27,538 nucleotides of DNA from Hydrogenimonas sp. (GCA_015494675.1 WGAW01000198.1:1-27538); one strand, 5' to 3'. Shown: positions 16,767-25,534, counted from the stretch's first letter. Made by a program: numbers and translations. Notes: a model not told the origin generated them from the letters alone.

Positions 16767-17015
16767 CTACCCCCGGAGTTTTGAGAGCCAGCGCTCAAAC
16801 TCGGCAAATTCGGCATCGCTGTCCATCTCTACAAAAAAGCTCTTCATCTTTTCGTTAACACCGCCGAAGTGGCGCCTGATGCCCGAAAGCCGCCTGATAG
16901 CCACCCTCGCCTCATGGTTGTCGGGATCCTTTTTCAAAATCTCCTTGTATATCTCCAGCGCATCGCTCTTTAGACCCTGCAGCTCGTATATCTGGGCGAG
17001 GGTTAGAGTCTTCAT
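16767..17015 (-). CDS. Small TPR-repeat protein
   Basis: 82 residues from the ATG at 17015. The N-terminal half is a tetratricopeptide-type helical hairpin (LAQIYELQGLKSDALEIYKE followed by ILKKDPDNHEARVAIRRL). The C-terminal half is charged and ends EFERWLSKLRG. A longer reading frame exists upstream but would run back into leuB by 65 bases; the 17015 start sits 4 bases after the leuB stop with AAGTGAG nearby, so it is preferred. TPR units mediate protein-protein contacts; the partner is unknown. Position between leuB and the CiaD-like gene, with 4-base gaps on both sides, says it is co-expressed with them. Confidence 0.8.
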   Translation of the reverse strand: MKTLTLAQIYELQGLKSDALEIYKEILKKDPDNHEARVAIRRLSGIRRHFGGVNEKMKSFFVEMDSDAEFAEFERWLSKLRG

Positions 17016-17019
17016 CGGC

Positions 17020-18087
17020 TCACTTCGACGCGTAGTTCGCGATGATCGAGCCGATCTCGCTTGTAGAGCATACCTCTTTCGCATCGTATGCGCTCAGATC
17101 CTGCGTTCTGTACCCTTCGTGAAGCGCCTGTTTTATCGCACGCTCTATGCGGTCTGCCGCAGCCTCCTCATTGAGTGCGAAGCGAAGCATCATCGCCGCA
17201 CTCGCTATCGTGGCTATCGGGTTGGATATACCCTGCCCCGCGATATCGGGGGCCGAGCCGTGTATAGGTTCGTAAAGGCCATACTTCTCACCGATCGAAG
17301 CCGACGGCAGCAGCCCTATGGAGCCGCTCAGCATACTCGCTTCGTCGCTAAGAATGTCGCCGAATATGTTTCCGGTCAAGATGACGTCGAACTGCTTGGG
17401 GTCTCTAATCAGCTGCATCGCGGCGTTGTCCACATACATATGACTCAGCGTCACGTCCGGGTACCCCTTCGCTACCTCCTCGACCGTATCCCTCCATAGC
17501 TGGCTGACATCCAGGACGTTGGCCTTGTCTACCGAGCAGACCCTCTTGTTTCGTTTCATCGCAATATCGAAGGCGACTTTGGCTATGCGCTCTATTTCGG
17601 GCTTCGTGTAAACCATCGTGTTGAACGCCCTCTCTCCGTCGTTTCCACGAGGTTCGCCGAAGTAGATGCCCCCGATCAGCTCTCTGACCACCATCAGGTC
17701 CACACCCTCTATGACGGAGGGCTTGAGAGTGGAAGCGTTTACTAGCTCGTCGTATACGGTTACGGGCCTCAGGTTCGCAAAGACCTGCAGCTCTTTTCTA
17801 AGTTTCAAAAGGCCTGTTTCGGGGCGTTTGTCCCTGGGCAGCGAGTCCCACTTCTCGCCTCCTATCGCCCCGAAGAGTACGGCATCCGCCTTTTTCACAC
17901 CCTCGAGTGTCTCTTTTGGGGCAGGATCGCCGGTAGCGTCTATCGCCGCACCGCCGAGAAGATACTCTTCGTACTTCAGTTCGAAACCTTCACTGAAACT
18001 TACCGCATCCAGGACCTTTACCGCCTCCTCTATGATCTCGGGCCCTATTCCGTCACCCTTTATCAGAGCAATCTTGTAGCTTCTCAT
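17020..18087 (-). CDS. leuB: 3-isopropylmalate dehydrogenase
   Basis: 355 residues, the usual length. It oxidises and decarboxylates 3-isopropylmalate with NAD+ in leucine synthesis. Visible signatures are the N-terminal [14 protein letters not shown], the substrate loop [17 protein letters not shown], the metal-site segment [20 protein letters not shown] and the NAD-binding loop [19 protein letters not shown]. The ATG at 18087 overlaps the leuD stop (ATGA) and has GGAG ten bases upstream. leuD-leuB adjacency is standard; leuA and leuC are not in this window. Confidence 0.97.
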   Translation of the reverse strand: MRSYKIALIKGDGIGPEIIEEAVKVLDAVSFSEGFELKYEEYLLGGAAIDATGDPAPKETLEGVKKADAVLFGAIGGEKWDSLPRDKRPETGLLKLRKELQVFANLRPVTVYDELVNASTLKPSVIEGVDLMVVRELIGGIYFGEPRGNDGERAFNTMVYTKPEIERIAKVAFDIAMKRNKRVCSVDKANVLDVSQLWRDTVEEVAKGYPDVTLSHMYVDNAAMQLIRDPKQFDVILTGNIFGDILSDEASMLSGSIGLLPSASIGEKYGLYEPIHGSAPDIAGQGISNPIATIASAAMMLRFALNEEAAADRIERAIKQALHEGYRTQDLSAYDAKEVCSTSEIGSIIANYASK

Positions 18088-18593
18088 TGTGCACGCTCCC
18101 GCTTGAGCATCTCCGCTTTGGCGTAATTCATCAGCCCGCCGCAGGCCAGCAGTTCCTGCATAAATTCAGGTATCGGCCGGAACCGGTAGGTTATCTCTCT
18201 GTTCAGATCGACTATATTCCCTTTATCCATCTCGATGGAAACAAGATCTCCGGCCTCTATTTTGTCTGTATCTTTCAGTTCGAATATGGGCAGCCCCATA
18301 TTGAAAGCGTTGCGGTAGAAGATTCGGGCGAAACTCTTGGCCACTACCGCCGCCACACCGGCGGCCTTAAGGGCTATCGGCGCATGTTCGCGGCTGCTGC
18401 CGCAGCCGAAGTTCTCACCCGCCACTATGATATCGCCGGGCTGCATCTTTTTGACAAAGTCGGGATCCGCATCTTCCATCACATGCTTGGCCAGTTCGTG
18501 TGGGTCGGATGTATTGAGATATCTCGCTGCGATTATGAGATCGGTGTCGATATTGTCGCCGAACTTCCACACTTTTCCGGTAATTACATTCAT
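18084..18593 (-). CDS. leuD: 3-isopropylmalate dehydratase small subunit
   Basis: 169 residues, typical for LeuD. With LeuC it isomerises 2- to 3-isopropylmalate. The family signature is [17 protein letters not shown], with the N-terminal [21 protein letters not shown] chose the ATG at 18593; a TTG just before it is also in frame, but AAAGGA is spaced 6 bases from the ATG. A TATAAT box lies 34 bases upstream at 18628-18633. The start of leuB overlaps the stop by 4 bases. It is the first gene of the run leuD-leuB-TPR-CiaD-like-cca-patatin. Confidence 0.96.
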   Translation of the reverse strand: MNVITGKVWKFGDNIDTDLIIAARYLNTSDPHELAKHVMEDADPDFVKKMQPGDIIVAGENFGCGSSREHAPIALKAAGVAAVVAKSFARIFYRNAFNMGLPIFELKDTDKIEAGDLVSIEMDKGNIVDLNREITYRFRPIPEFMQELLACGGLMNYAKAEMLKRERAQ

Positions 18594-18627
18594 CAAATTC
18601 CTTTGAATCTCTTTAAAATTTACGCGG

Positions 18628-18633
18628 ATTATA
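18628..18633 (-). promoter_or_regulatory. Extended -10 promoter for the leuD-to-patatin run
   Basis: TGATATAAT on the minus strand, 34 bases upstream of the leuD ATG and downstream of the flgG terminator, so leu transcription is separated from the flagellar genes. The -35 is weak. Confidence 0.55.
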
Positions 18634-18692
18634 TCAAAAAGTGGAGGGCAGTAACATTAAACGTCGGCATTAACGCTGAAGAGACTTTCTGC

Positions 18693-18725
18693 AAAAGGCG
18701 GCTCCCATGCCTCGCCGGAGCCGCC
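18693..18725 (-). terminator. Intrinsic terminator of flgF-flgG
   Basis: On the minus strand a perfect 9-base stem GGCGGCTCC / GGAGCCGCC (arms at 18717-18725 and 18697-18705) with an 11-base loop is followed by TTTT (18693-18696). It lies 12 bases after the flgG TAA. This is the best intrinsic terminator in the window. Confidence 0.8.
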
Positions 18726-18737
18726 CGTAAACTGTTT

Positions 18738-19526
18738 TTAGCGCTTGAGGTTATTGACTATCTGAAGCATCTCGTCGCTTGTGCTTATAGCCTTCGAGTT
18801 CGCTTCGTACGCACGCTGACCGGTGATGAGATCCGTCATCTCTTCTACAAGCTGAACGTTGCTCATCTCGACGAACCCCTGCCGTATCTGACCGAGTCCG
18901 TCGAGTCCCGGCACACCCTCTATGGGATCGCCGGAGGCGGATGTGTTTACATAGAGATTATCCCCGAGAGAGTGTAGCCCGGCCGGGTTTATGAAATTTG
19001 TAAGCTGTATCTGGGCGATATCGGTAGCCTCCTGCTGTCCAGCCTGCAGAACCGATACGGTACCGTCCGTTCCTATAGAGATGGCGACCGCATCTTCGGG
19101 AATGACCACTTCAGGCGAAAGTTTGTATCCGTCCGAATTCACCATGGTGCCGGTAGCGTCGAGTTTGAACGCGCCGTTTCTTGTATAGGCCTCCGTTCCG
19201 TCAGGCAGAAGAACCTTGAAAAACCCGTTTCCGGTTATCGCCAGATCGAGGTTGTTTCCTGTCTCCTTGAAGTTTCCCTGCGTGAACTGTTTCGCTATTG
19301 CCGTAGGCCTCACGCCGAGTCCGACCGAGATCCCGGTGGGTGACTTGGTCTGCTCGCTCGTGGATGTTCCGGCATACTCCATCGTCTGGTACATCAGGTC
19401 GGCGAATTCGGCCCTCTGCTTTTTGTATCCTATCGTATTGACGTTCGCTATATTGTTCGATGTCGTATCTATCTGTATCTGCTGAGCCACCATCCCGGTA
19501 GCCGCAGTATATAGTGATCTTATCAT
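18738..19526 (-). CDS. flgG: Flagellar distal rod protein FlgG
   Basis: 262 residues, the normal FlgG length. It forms the distal rod of the flagellar basal body in the periplasm. The N-terminus [20 protein letters not shown] followed by [19 protein letters not shown] is the flagellar rod/hook family motif; the C-terminus ends with the matching coiled segment ([20 protein letters not shown]). A FlgG-type middle domain with [12 protein letters not shown] and YTRNGAF is present. AAGGAGG lies seven bases before the ATG at 19526. It follows flgF by 17 bases in the same transcript and precedes a strong terminator. Confidence 0.96.
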   Translation of the reverse strand: MIRSLYTAATGMVAQQIQIDTTSNNIANVNTIGYKKQRAEFADLMYQTMEYAGTSTSEQTKSPTGISVGLGVRPTAIAKQFTQGNFKETGNNLDLAITGNGFFKVLLPDGTEAYTRNGAFKLDATGTMVNSDGYKLSPEVVIPEDAVAISIGTDGTVSVLQAGQQEATDIAQIQLTNFINPAGLHSLGDNLYVNTSASGDPIEGVPGLDGLGQIRQGFVEMSNVQLVEEMTDLITGQRAYEANSKAISTSDEMLQIVNNLKR

Positions 19527-19543
19527 ATATCGGCCTCCTTACA

Positions 19544-20380
19544 CTATGCTCTGATCGATGCCAGTTTGTTTATAGCGTCGCTGTTGAGATCGTCCATCTG
19601 CGCACTCATCGCCTTCTGGTACATCTCCACCAGACGGTTGGTCTCTATCAGTTCGGTCATCTGGCGTACCGGATTTACATTACTCTTCTCTATCATGCCC
19701 TGTTTAACGGCGGAAATATCTCTCACGACAACAAGATCGGCCTCTTTCACTCCCCCTTCGAGGGTAAAGAGGCTCTTCCCCTCCGGTTTCAGGCTCTGCA
19801 TATCGTCTACACTAACTATCATGAGCGAATCGACATAGACGGGTGTATCGGGCGCCGTCCGGTCCATATATTCGACTCTCCCGCTTCCGTCAATCTTGAT
19901 ATCGGCCGCCTCGGCGGGAATAGTGAGCGGCTGCCCGCTCCTGAAGTAGGCTGACGGCAGAACCGGATACCCCTCTTTAGTGACCATTCTGCCCTGCTCG
20001 TCGAGTCTGAACGAACCGTCTCTCGTAAGACGAACTCCCGCCGGCGTCTGTACGACGAAAAAGAGATCTTTCTCTCCGAGAGCCAGATCTAGAGGGTTTC
20101 CGGTAGCCTCCATAGGCCCCATGGAGAAGTCGGTATACTCCTCTACCACATGAGGGACCCTGTTTATCGAGCGGTTTAAAAATCTTGCGGCCTCTTTCGT
20201 ATGGTTCTGCAGCGGCAGTTCGTCGCGCTTCTGCTGATATATGCGCATGAAGTCGCCGATTATATGGTTTCGCTCTTTGAACCCGTTCGTATTCATATTC
20301 GCCAGATTGTTGCTAATCTGATCGAGCCTGTTGAACTGTGTAACCATCCCGCCGGTCACACTGTAAAAGCCGTTTTGCAT
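19544..20380 (-). CDS. flgF: Flagellar proximal rod protein FlgF (FlgG-like)
   Basis: 278 residues of the rod/hook protein family. The N-terminus has NGFYSVTGGMVTQFNRLDQI and SNNLANMNTNGFKERN, the middle LTRDGSFRLDEQGRMVTKEG, and the C-terminal family segment is MTELIETNRLVEMYQKAMSA. It lies directly upstream of flgG, as flgF does in many flagellated bacteria, and is more divergent than FlgG, so I assign FlgF; some annotations of this group call it FlgG2. The ATG at 20380 is preceded by GGAAGGA. A sigma-54 promoter lies about 64 bases upstream of the start, matching RpoN/FlgR control of rod and hook genes in Campylobacter and Helicobacter. Confidence 0.88.
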   Translation of the reverse strand: MQNGFYSVTGGMVTQFNRLDQISNNLANMNTNGFKERNHIIGDFMRIYQQKRDELPLQNHTKEAARFLNRSINRVPHVVEEYTDFSMGPMEATGNPLDLALGEKDLFFVVQTPAGVRLTRDGSFRLDEQGRMVTKEGYPVLPSAYFRSGQPLTIPAEAADIKIDGSGRVEYMDRTAPDTPVYVDSLMIVSVDDMQSLKPEGKSLFTLEGGVKEADLVVVRDISAVKQGMIEKSNVNPVRQMTELIETNRLVEMYQKAMSAQMDDLNSDAINKLASIRA

Positions 20381-20443
20381 CTGCGATCCTTCCTACCGCC
20401 GAAACCGGGTATCCGCGGTCTCCCGTAATATATCCGGCTACAA

Positions 20444-20459
20444 AGCAATAACCGTTCCA
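20444..20459 (-). promoter_or_regulatory. Sigma-54 promoter for flgF-flgG
   Basis: On the minus strand TGGAACGGTTATTGCT has the GG and GC elements at exact -24/-12 spacing and matches the Campylobacter sigma-54 form GGAAC...TTGCT. Transcription would begin near 20432, leaving a leader of about 50 bases before the flgF ATG. Confidence 0.8.
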
Positions 20460-20540
20460 CTTATGCCTCAGTAGAAAAATCGATTTTTTCATTTCGGGGG
20501 GTAAACATTTTTTTCGATATGCCGATTCTACTCTCGGTAG

Positions 20541-20643
20541 CACAGACCGGCGGGTCCGAAATCGATTTTTTAAAAGTCCCCCCTTTTTCATCGATTCAGT
20601 TCCCTTTCTTTTCGTATTGCGATAAAGGCCCGCCCGGTCTGTG
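20541..20643. repeat. Inverted repeat with ~75-base spacer upstream of rpoD
   Basis: The left arm CACAGACCGGCGGG (20541-20554) pairs with CCCGCCCGGTCTGTG ending at 20643, 14 matched positions with one inserted base. The spacer is pyrimidine-rich. Outer flanks look weakly similar (CTCTCGGTAG versus CTCCGTAG on the opposite strand). The role is unknown: a foldback RNA leader, a MITE-like remnant or a regulator site are all possible. Confidence 0.55.
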
Positions 20644-20768
20644 CCGATCTACGGAGCCGACGATGCAAAAGAGCGCTATTTCCGACTTTTACACCTTGCT
20701 ATCCGCTTTCACTTCCTACTCCCGATGCCCGTTGTTACGTAGCGTCGAAAGAGCCCATGACACATTAA

Positions 20769-20797
20769 TTTACAATTTACTGTTTTTTGGATATAAT
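20769..20797 (+). promoter_or_regulatory. Sigma-70 promoter of rpoD
   Basis: TTTACA (20769-20774), a 17-base spacer, and TATAAT (20792-20797), with TGG two bases before the -10. This is the only near-consensus -35/-10 pair in the window. The leader is about 28 bases and contains AAGGAG 11 bases before the rpoD ATG. Confidence 0.75.
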
Positions 20798-20831
20798 CCC
20801 CCTTACTCTCACGCAAGGAGCTTAACCTAAT

Positions 20832-22658
20832 ATGACTGCCAAAGAGCTCAATCAAGCACTTGAAAAACTGTTCGAAGAACATAAAAACGAAAAATATATC
20901 ACTTACGAAAAGATTGTCCAGATCTTCGAAAAACAGCCTACGCTCGCGCAGGCAAAAAACGTACTGAAGCTGTCTAAAAAGTACGGTATCAAAATCATCA
21001 CCTCCAGCGAACGCGCAATGCTTCTAAACATCGAAGAGGCCGAAAAGCGCGAATCCGACAAACAGAAGCTGAGCGACGACTCCCTCGAAGACGAATTCGA
21101 CTTCACGAGAGAGAAGGAGCTGCTGGAGTGGTCCAGAAGCGACTCGCCCGTCAGGATGTACCTTAGGGAGATGGGGCAGATTCCGCTTCTTACCAAAGAA
21201 GAGGAGATAGAGATCAGCAAAAAGATCGAGATGGGAGAGGATATAATCCTCGACGCCATCTGCTCCGTTCCCTACCTGATAGATTTCATCCTCGACTACA
21301 AAGAGCCTCTGATAAACCGCGAACGCCGCGTAAAAGAGCTCTTCAAAAGCTTCGAGGAGAGCGATTCCGACGAAAGCGAAGAGGAGAGCGAATCTTCCAA
21401 AAAATCCTCCAGGGACAACAAGCGCGTAGCCAAAGTGGTAGAGACCTTCAAAGCCCTCGAAAAGGCGAAAAAGGATTGGATGAAGACCCTCTCCAAGGCT
21501 CCCGCCGAAGATGCGAGCGAAGAGGAGAAGTTCCACTACCAGCTGGTACTCTCTTTCAAGAAGAAGGTGCTCAAAGAGCGGCTTCTTGATCTGGGCCCCA
21601 CCTCCAAACTTATAAACGAACTCGTAAAGTCGATGGAGACCGCACTCAAAAGCGACGAAGGCTTCGACAAGGAGCTCAAGCGCCTCGAGTACCGTCTGCC
21701 GCTTTTCAACGAGCAGCTAAGGGAGAATCATCGTAAAATCCTCGAAAATATCGTCAACATGAGCAAAGAGGAGATCGCCGCGGCGGTTCCGGAAGCGACG
21801 ATGGTGAGCACATACCTGCAGATAAAGAAGCTCTTCCAGACAAAAGAGGCGAGCAAAGACAGCTTCAACCTCGATCCGGAAAAGCTGCAGGAGATTCTGG
21901 AGCAGATCAAGCGAGGAAAGAAGATCTCCGAAGAGGCGAAGACGAGGATGGCGAAGTCGAACCTTAGGCTCGTTGTCTCGATAGCCAAGCGCTACACCAA
22001 CCGCGGACTCCCCTTTCTCGATCTGATACAGGAGGGTAACATCGGCCTTATGAAGGCGGTAGACAAATTCGAATACAAAAAGGGTTACAAGTTTTCGACA
22101 TACGCGACGTGGTGGATAAGACAGGCCATAAGCCGTGCAATCGCAGATCAGGCACGAACTATACGCATACCGATACATATGATCGAGACGATAAACCGCA
22201 TAAACAAGATCATGCGAAAACATCTGCAGGAGACCGGCAAGGAGCCTGATGTCGAGACTATCGCCAAAGATGTCGGCCTCAGCGTGGACAAGGTAAAAAA
22301 CGTTATCAAAATCACGAAAGAGCCCGTGAGCCTCGAAGCACCCGTAGGGAGCGAAGAGGATGGACGATTCGGGGACTTCATAGAGGACAAAAGCTCCGCA
22401 AGCCCGATAGAGTCGGTTATGAAAGAGGATTTGAAGCACCAGATAGACGATGTTCTCGACCAGCTCAACGAAAGAGAGAAGGCGGTTATATGTATGCGTT
22501 TCGGCTTGATGAAAGACGAGAGCGACCGTACACTGGAAGAGATAGGAAAAGAGCTCAACGTCACAAGAGAGAGGGTACGACAGATAGAGAGCAGCGCCAT
22601 CAAAAAACTCAAACACCCGAAGGTCGGACGTAAACTTAAAAACTACATCGAGGAGTAG
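20832..22658 (+). CDS. rpoD: RNA polymerase primary sigma factor RpoD (sigma-70)
   Basis: 608 residues. Region 1.1 is at the N-terminus, region 1.2 near 104-135 ([20 protein letters not shown]), and a long non-conserved insertion follows, including a Ser/Glu-rich acidic patch (about 176-192). Regions 2.1-2.4 start near 373 ([20 protein letters not shown], then [20 protein letters not shown]), and region 4.2 has its helix-turn-helix near 567-597 ([20 protein letters not shown]). Primary status follows from full domain content. A GC-rich hairpin lies 25 bases after the stop but lacks a T-run, so some transcripts may continue into the next gene. Unusually close to flagellar genes rather than to dnaG, which sits beside rpoD in many bacteria. 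Confidence 0.97.
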   Translation: MTAKELNQALEKLFEEHKNEKYITYEKIVQIFEKQPTLAQAKNVLKLSKKYGIKIITSSERAMLLNIEEAEKRESDKQKLSDDSLEDEFDFTREKELLEWSRSDSPVRMYLREMGQIPLLTKEEEIEISKKIEMGEDIILDAICSVPYLIDFILDYKEPLINRERRVKELFKSFEESDSDESEEESESSKKSSRDNKRVAKVVETFKALEKAKKDWMKTLSKAPAEDASEEEKFHYQLVLSFKKKVLKERLLDLGPTSKLINELVKSMETALKSDEGFDKELKRLEYRLPLFNEQLRENHRKILENIVNMSKEEIAAAVPEATMVSTYLQIKKLFQTKEASKDSFNLDPEKLQEILEQIKRGKKISEEAKTRMAKSNLRLVVSIAKRYTNRGLPFLDLIQEGNIGLMKAVDKFEYKKGYKFSTYATWWIRQAISRAIADQARTIRIPIHMIETINRINKIMRKHLQETGKEPDVETIAKDVGLSVDKVKNVIKITKEPVSLEAPVGSEEDGRFGDFIEDKSSASPIESVMKEDLKHQIDDVLDQLNEREKAVICMRFGLMKDESDRTLEEIGKELNVTRERVRQIESSAIKKLKHPKVGRKLKNYIEE

Positions 22659-22683
22659 AAGCGGAAGGGTTTGACGGTTATGT

Positions 22684-22701
22684 GCCGCACACGGGTGCGG
22701 C
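22684..22701 (+). terminator. Hairpin after rpoD, without T-run
   Basis: GCCGCAC-ACGG-GTGCGGC is a perfect 7-base stem with a 4-base loop, 25 bases after the rpoD stop. The following bases (TTGCGACAG) are not T-rich, so this may be a leaky or Rho-assisted terminator or an RNA-stabilising end. Confidence 0.4.
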
Positions 22702-22746
22702 TTGCGACAGAAGAGTCTCTGCAAGCGGTATGAAAGATCTCTAATT

Positions 22747-23436
22747 ATGGAATTTTTGGAAAAATGGATCGAATACGACTACAATCCCTGGATCCTTTTC
22801 GACAGTAACGGAAGGGTTAAGACGCTGAATCAGGAGGCACAGTTTCTTCTTGCCGAAGTGACGGTCAAAGAGATATTCGAACTCGCTGTCGCCTACGCCA
22901 ATATTTCGTACGGCTTCAAGACGACCATGCTCGATCTCTCATACGGGCGCTACGAATTTTTCGGAATAATGGTCGGCTACGAAGATAACGACACCATAGC
23001 CATCAGGCTCTACCAGAAGCCTCCCGAGAGAATCAGCAACCCGCATATCGACGATATGGGCTCTCACAACATCTACAACCTGATCGATCTTGCGGTCAGT
23101 TCAAGTTCGATAAGCCGCAAACACGGTTTTACGACCTCTTTCGACCCGACATTTCCGGAGATGAAGATACACCCTGAAGAGTTCGTAAGGCTTATGGGCG
23201 AAATATTCGGCTGTTTCAGAGACACGGAACCGATAGAGATAACGATGACGCTCAAAACGGGTGAGACTCTGAAGTTCGAAAAGAGGCGTTACCCGATTTT
23301 CCAAATCGCCGTAAAAGGCGATCTCGACAGCTCCTGCAGCGTCTTCTCGCTTAGCGAAACGGCAAAAAGACTCAACGGCTACATAATCAGGAAAGATAAC
23401 CGTATACTCTTCGAAGCGCCCCTTATTTCTGCATGA
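22747..23436 (+). CDS. PAS-like protein with kinase-like C-terminus, function unknown
   Basis: 229 residues from the ATG at 22747 (MEFLEKWIEYDYNPWILFDS). An upstream in-frame TTG would start inside the hairpin that follows rpoD, so the shorter form is preferred. The N-terminal third looks like a PAS fold (WILFDSNGRVKTLNQEAQFL). The rest, from about residue 110, resembles the dimerisation and ATPase region of a histidine kinase in spacing but lacks the phospho-acceptor His motif and the N and G boxes, so catalysis is not expected. No membrane segment is visible. It may act as a sensor or scaffold; partners are unknown. It follows rpoD by 88 bases and its 3' end overlaps the convergent membrane protein gene by 14 bases. 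Confidence 0.75.
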   Translation: MEFLEKWIEYDYNPWILFDSNGRVKTLNQEAQFLLAEVTVKEIFELAVAYANISYGFKTTMLDLSYGRYEFFGIMVGYEDNDTIAIRLYQKPPERISNPHIDDMGSHNIYNLIDLAVSSSSISRKHGFTTSFDPTFPEMKIHPEEFVRLMGEIFGCFRDTEPIEITMTLKTGETLKFEKRRYPIFQIAVKGDLDSSCSVFSLSETAKRLNGYIIRKDNRILFEAPLISA

Positions 23437-23956
23437 ATACGGAGCGGTTCATCCGCCAAAGAGCGGCCGCTATAACCAAAGGAGCCGCTCCAGCCCCCGC
23501 AAGATAGGGTATCGGGTCGAAAACTCCAGCCGAGATGAGCCTGTAAACGGCGAATAGTAAAACGGCATACGCACAGAGTCTGTATATAGAGACGGCCGGT
23601 TTCGCACTCTTTAATAGCTCCCTTAAACCCGGCCGCTTCTCTTTGAGTCTCACCCTCTCCTCTTTAAGCACTTTGGACGCATCCTGCTCCTGCGGCAGCT
23701 CCTCCTCCCATAATCCGAAACGGTCGTCTATGCGCTCCGTCTCATCCTGCGGTTCGTGGTGAGGGGAGCTTTCGGCACTGCCCTGCACCATCTGCCGGTA
23801 TCCGAAGGCGCTGGCAGCCACTACAAGCAGGGCACTGAAAAAACCGGCTTCATAATTGAGTATCGCAACACCCCCAAACAGATACCACACGGCCGCACCG
23901 CCCGCTATCGCGACTGCCGCCAGAAGGACGAGGAGGTTACGAATCTTCGTCGTCAT
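23423..23956 (-). CDS. Unrecognised membrane protein, third gene of the hemL run
   Basis: 177 residues that I do not recognise. Two hydrophobic helices at the N-terminus (about 8-27 and 36-52) are followed by an acidic then strongly charged segment (about 57-118, with KEERVRLKEKRPGLRELLKS) that should be soluble and helical. Two more helices lie near 123-141 and 147-165. The hairpin-loop-hairpin layout is compatible with a membrane scaffold or accessory subunit. The ATG at 23956 lies inside the end of the AtpZ-like gene (20-base overlap), so expression is coupled to it and to hemL. The 3' end overlaps the PAS-like gene on the other strand. Confidence 0.75.
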   Translation of the reverse strand: MTTKIRNLLVLLAAVAIAGGAAVWYLFGGVAILNYEAGFFSALLVVAASAFGYRQMVQGSAESSPHHEPQDETERIDDRFGLWEEELPQEQDASKVLKEERVRLKEKRPGLRELLKSAKPAVSIYRLCAYAVLLFAVYRLISAGVFDPIPYLAGAGAAPLVIAAALWRMNRSVFMQK

Positions 23957-24227
23957 CGAGCTTGCGGTAGTCTTTGTATCTCGGATCGTTTTTGAGCTCT
24001 TCCAGAGATCTCATCTGCTTTTTGTAAGCTTTATAGACATTGAGGATCGCCGCGGCCACTCCCCAGAAGACTCCGAGCCAAAAGAGCCATTCGTATCCGA
24101 AAAGCTTTTTCATTCCGATACCGAGGCCCACTCCGATGACGACGGCCACTACCATAGAGATACCGAGAGAAAGATCGCCGGCACCCTCTATGATCTTTTT
24201 GACTTTCGGCTTCCGCTCTTCGGGCAT
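23937..24227 (-). CDS. AtpZ/AtpI-family small membrane protein
   Basis: 96 residues with two membrane helices: GISMVVAVVIGVGLGIGM (about 23-40) and WLFWLGVFWGVAAAILNVYK (about 47-66). A short basic N-terminus and an acidic C-terminal tail (KNDPRYKDYRKLDDDEDS) flank them. The size and the glycine-rich first helix followed by an FWLGVFWG-type second helix fit the AtpZ/AtpI family, proteins linked to F1Fo ATP synthase c-ring assembly or Mg2+ supply. No atp operon is present here, so that role is inferred from family resemblance only. The ATG shares one base with the hemL stop (TAATG), showing tight coupling. Confidence 0.8.
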   Translation of the reverse strand: MPEERKPKVKKIIEGAGDLSLGISMVVAVVIGVGLGIGMKKLFGYEWLFWLGVFWGVAAAILNVYKAYKKQMRSLEELKNDPRYKDYRKLDDDEDS

Positions 24228-25510
24228 TAAAGTGCACCCATCACTTCATGCGCATTACGTACGGTTTCGTCTATCATTGCCTCCGTTATCTTGGTGCTTA
24301 TGAAACCGGTCTCGAACTGGCTGCACGCGAAGTAGAATCCCCTGTCGAGCATCGCTCTATGAAACTTCGCAAAGCGATCGGTGTCGCTTTTTAGGGCATC
24401 GTCGAAATTTTTCACCGGTTTGTCGTTGAAGAAGAAGCCGAACATACTTCCTCTAACATCGACTTGAAGAGGTATATCGTGCGCATCGGCGGCAGCTTTG
24501 AACCCGTTCATCAGCCTTTCGGCGCGCATCTGCAGAATATCGTAGATCGCCACGTCCGCTTTTAGCTGCCTGATCTGTGCAAGACCGGCGGCCATCGCCA
24601 CCGGGTTGCCGCTGAGCGTACCGGCCTGATATACAGGACCCTCAGGACTTAGCCGCGCCATAATATCGGCACGACCGCCGAAAGCTCCGACCGGCATACC
24701 GCCCCCTATCACCTTGCCGAGAGTTACAAGATCGGGTTTTACGTCGGTTATGCCCTGCGCACCCGTCAAAGAGGCCCTGAAACCGCTCATGACCTCGTCG
24801 AAAAGCAGCAGCGTACCGTGCTCGTCGCATAGCTCTCGAAGCTCTCTTAAAAAGCTCTCTTCCGCAGGTACGAGACCCATGTTGCCGGCTATCGGCTCTA
24901 TTACGACACAGGCTATATCTTTACTCGCTTCGAAACAGGCCTTTACGCTCTCTATATCGTTGTAGTCGGCAAGGAGTGTATGTTTTGCGAAGTCGGCAGG
25001 CACCCCGGGAGAGTTGGGAGAGCCGAACGTCACCGCACCGCTTCCCGCCTGCACGAGAAGGGAGTCGCTGTGGCCGTGGTAGCACCCCTTGAATTTCACG
25101 ATATCGTCGCGGCCGGTAAAGCCCCTTGCGAGGCGGATCGCACTCATGACGGCCTCGGTGCCGCTGTTTACGAAACGGACCTTGTCTATCGACTCGAATA
25201 GTGTCACGATCTCTTCGGCCAGCTCCGTCTCCAAAACGGTGGGAGCGCCGAAACTCAGCCCCTTTCTTGCCGTCTCGATCACGGCTGCCTCGACTTCGGG
25301 ATCGCAGTGGCCGAATATGAGCGGTCCCCAGCTCTGGACGTAGTCGACATATCGGTTGCCGTCTATATCTACCAGATAGGCCCCTTCACCGCAATCTATG
25401 AACGGCGGTGTACCCCCTACACTCCCGAAAGCCCTTACGGGTGAGTCTACCCCGCCGGGAATAAACTTTTTCGCCTCTTCATACGCCTCAATGCTTCTTG
25501 TGTGTTTCAT
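24227..25510 (-). CDS. hemL: Glutamate-1-semialdehyde 2,1-aminomutase
   Basis: 427 residues, the usual HemL length. This PLP enzyme converts glutamate-1-semialdehyde to 5-aminolevulinate, the C5 route to heme. Signatures include [19 protein letters not shown], the substrate segment [25 protein letters not shown] with D238, and the PLP lysine K266 in [22 protein letters not shown] precedes the ATG at 25510, and a TATAAT box centred in a palindrome lies 29 bases upstream. Two membrane protein genes follow with 1- and 20-base overlaps. Heme supply fits a lifestyle rich in c-type cytochromes, which the CxxCH kinase in this window also suggests. Confidence 0.97.
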   Translation of the reverse strand: MKHTRSIEAYEEAKKFIPGGVDSPVRAFGSVGGTPPFIDCGEGAYLVDIDGNRYVDYVQSWGPLIFGHCDPEVEAAVIETARKGLSFGAPTVLETELAEEIVTLFESIDKVRFVNSGTEAVMSAIRLARGFTGRDDIVKFKGCYHGHSDSLLVQAGSGAVTFGSPNSPGVPADFAKHTLLADYNDIESVKACFEASKDIACVVIEPIAGNMGLVPAEESFLRELRELCDEHGTLLLFDEVMSGFRASLTGAQGITDVKPDLVTLGKVIGGGMPVGAFGGRADIMARLSPEGPVYQAGTLSGNPVAMAAGLAQIRQLKADVAIYDILQMRAERLMNGFKAAADAHDIPLQVDVRGSMFGFFFNDKPVKNFDDALKSDTDRFAKFHRAMLDRGFYFACSQFETGFISTKITEAMIDETVRNAHEVMGAL

Positions 25511-25534
25511 CGTCGATCCTCACATAAATTTTTG

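Larger units (their letters stand above)
20381..20831. other. 451-base divergent intergenic region between flgF and rpoD
   Basis: It contains the flgF ribosome site and sigma-54 promoter at the left end and the rpoD sigma-70 promoter and ribosome site at the right end. Between them are a 13-base direct repeat (AAATCGATTTTTT at 20477-20489 and 20559-20571) and a long inverted repeat (arms at 20541-20554 and 20629-20643). Short open frames here have no ribosome site or family resemblance and I do not call them genes. Confidence 0.7.

Noticed and set aside
17016..17084. N-terminal extension of the TPR protein into leuB
   Set aside because: Would overlap leuB by 65 bases and adds a low-complexity Arg/Ser stretch; the ATG at 17015 fits the operon spacing.
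20519..20830. Open frame of about 103 codons on the plus strand between flgF and rpoD
   Set aside because: No ribosome site, runs through the inverted repeat and the rpoD promoter, low-complexity composition, and no family resemblance.
22702..22746. TTG start extending the PAS-like protein by 15 residues
   Set aside because: Begins at the foot of the post-rpoD hairpin and lacks a ribosome site; the ATG at 22747 is the natural start.
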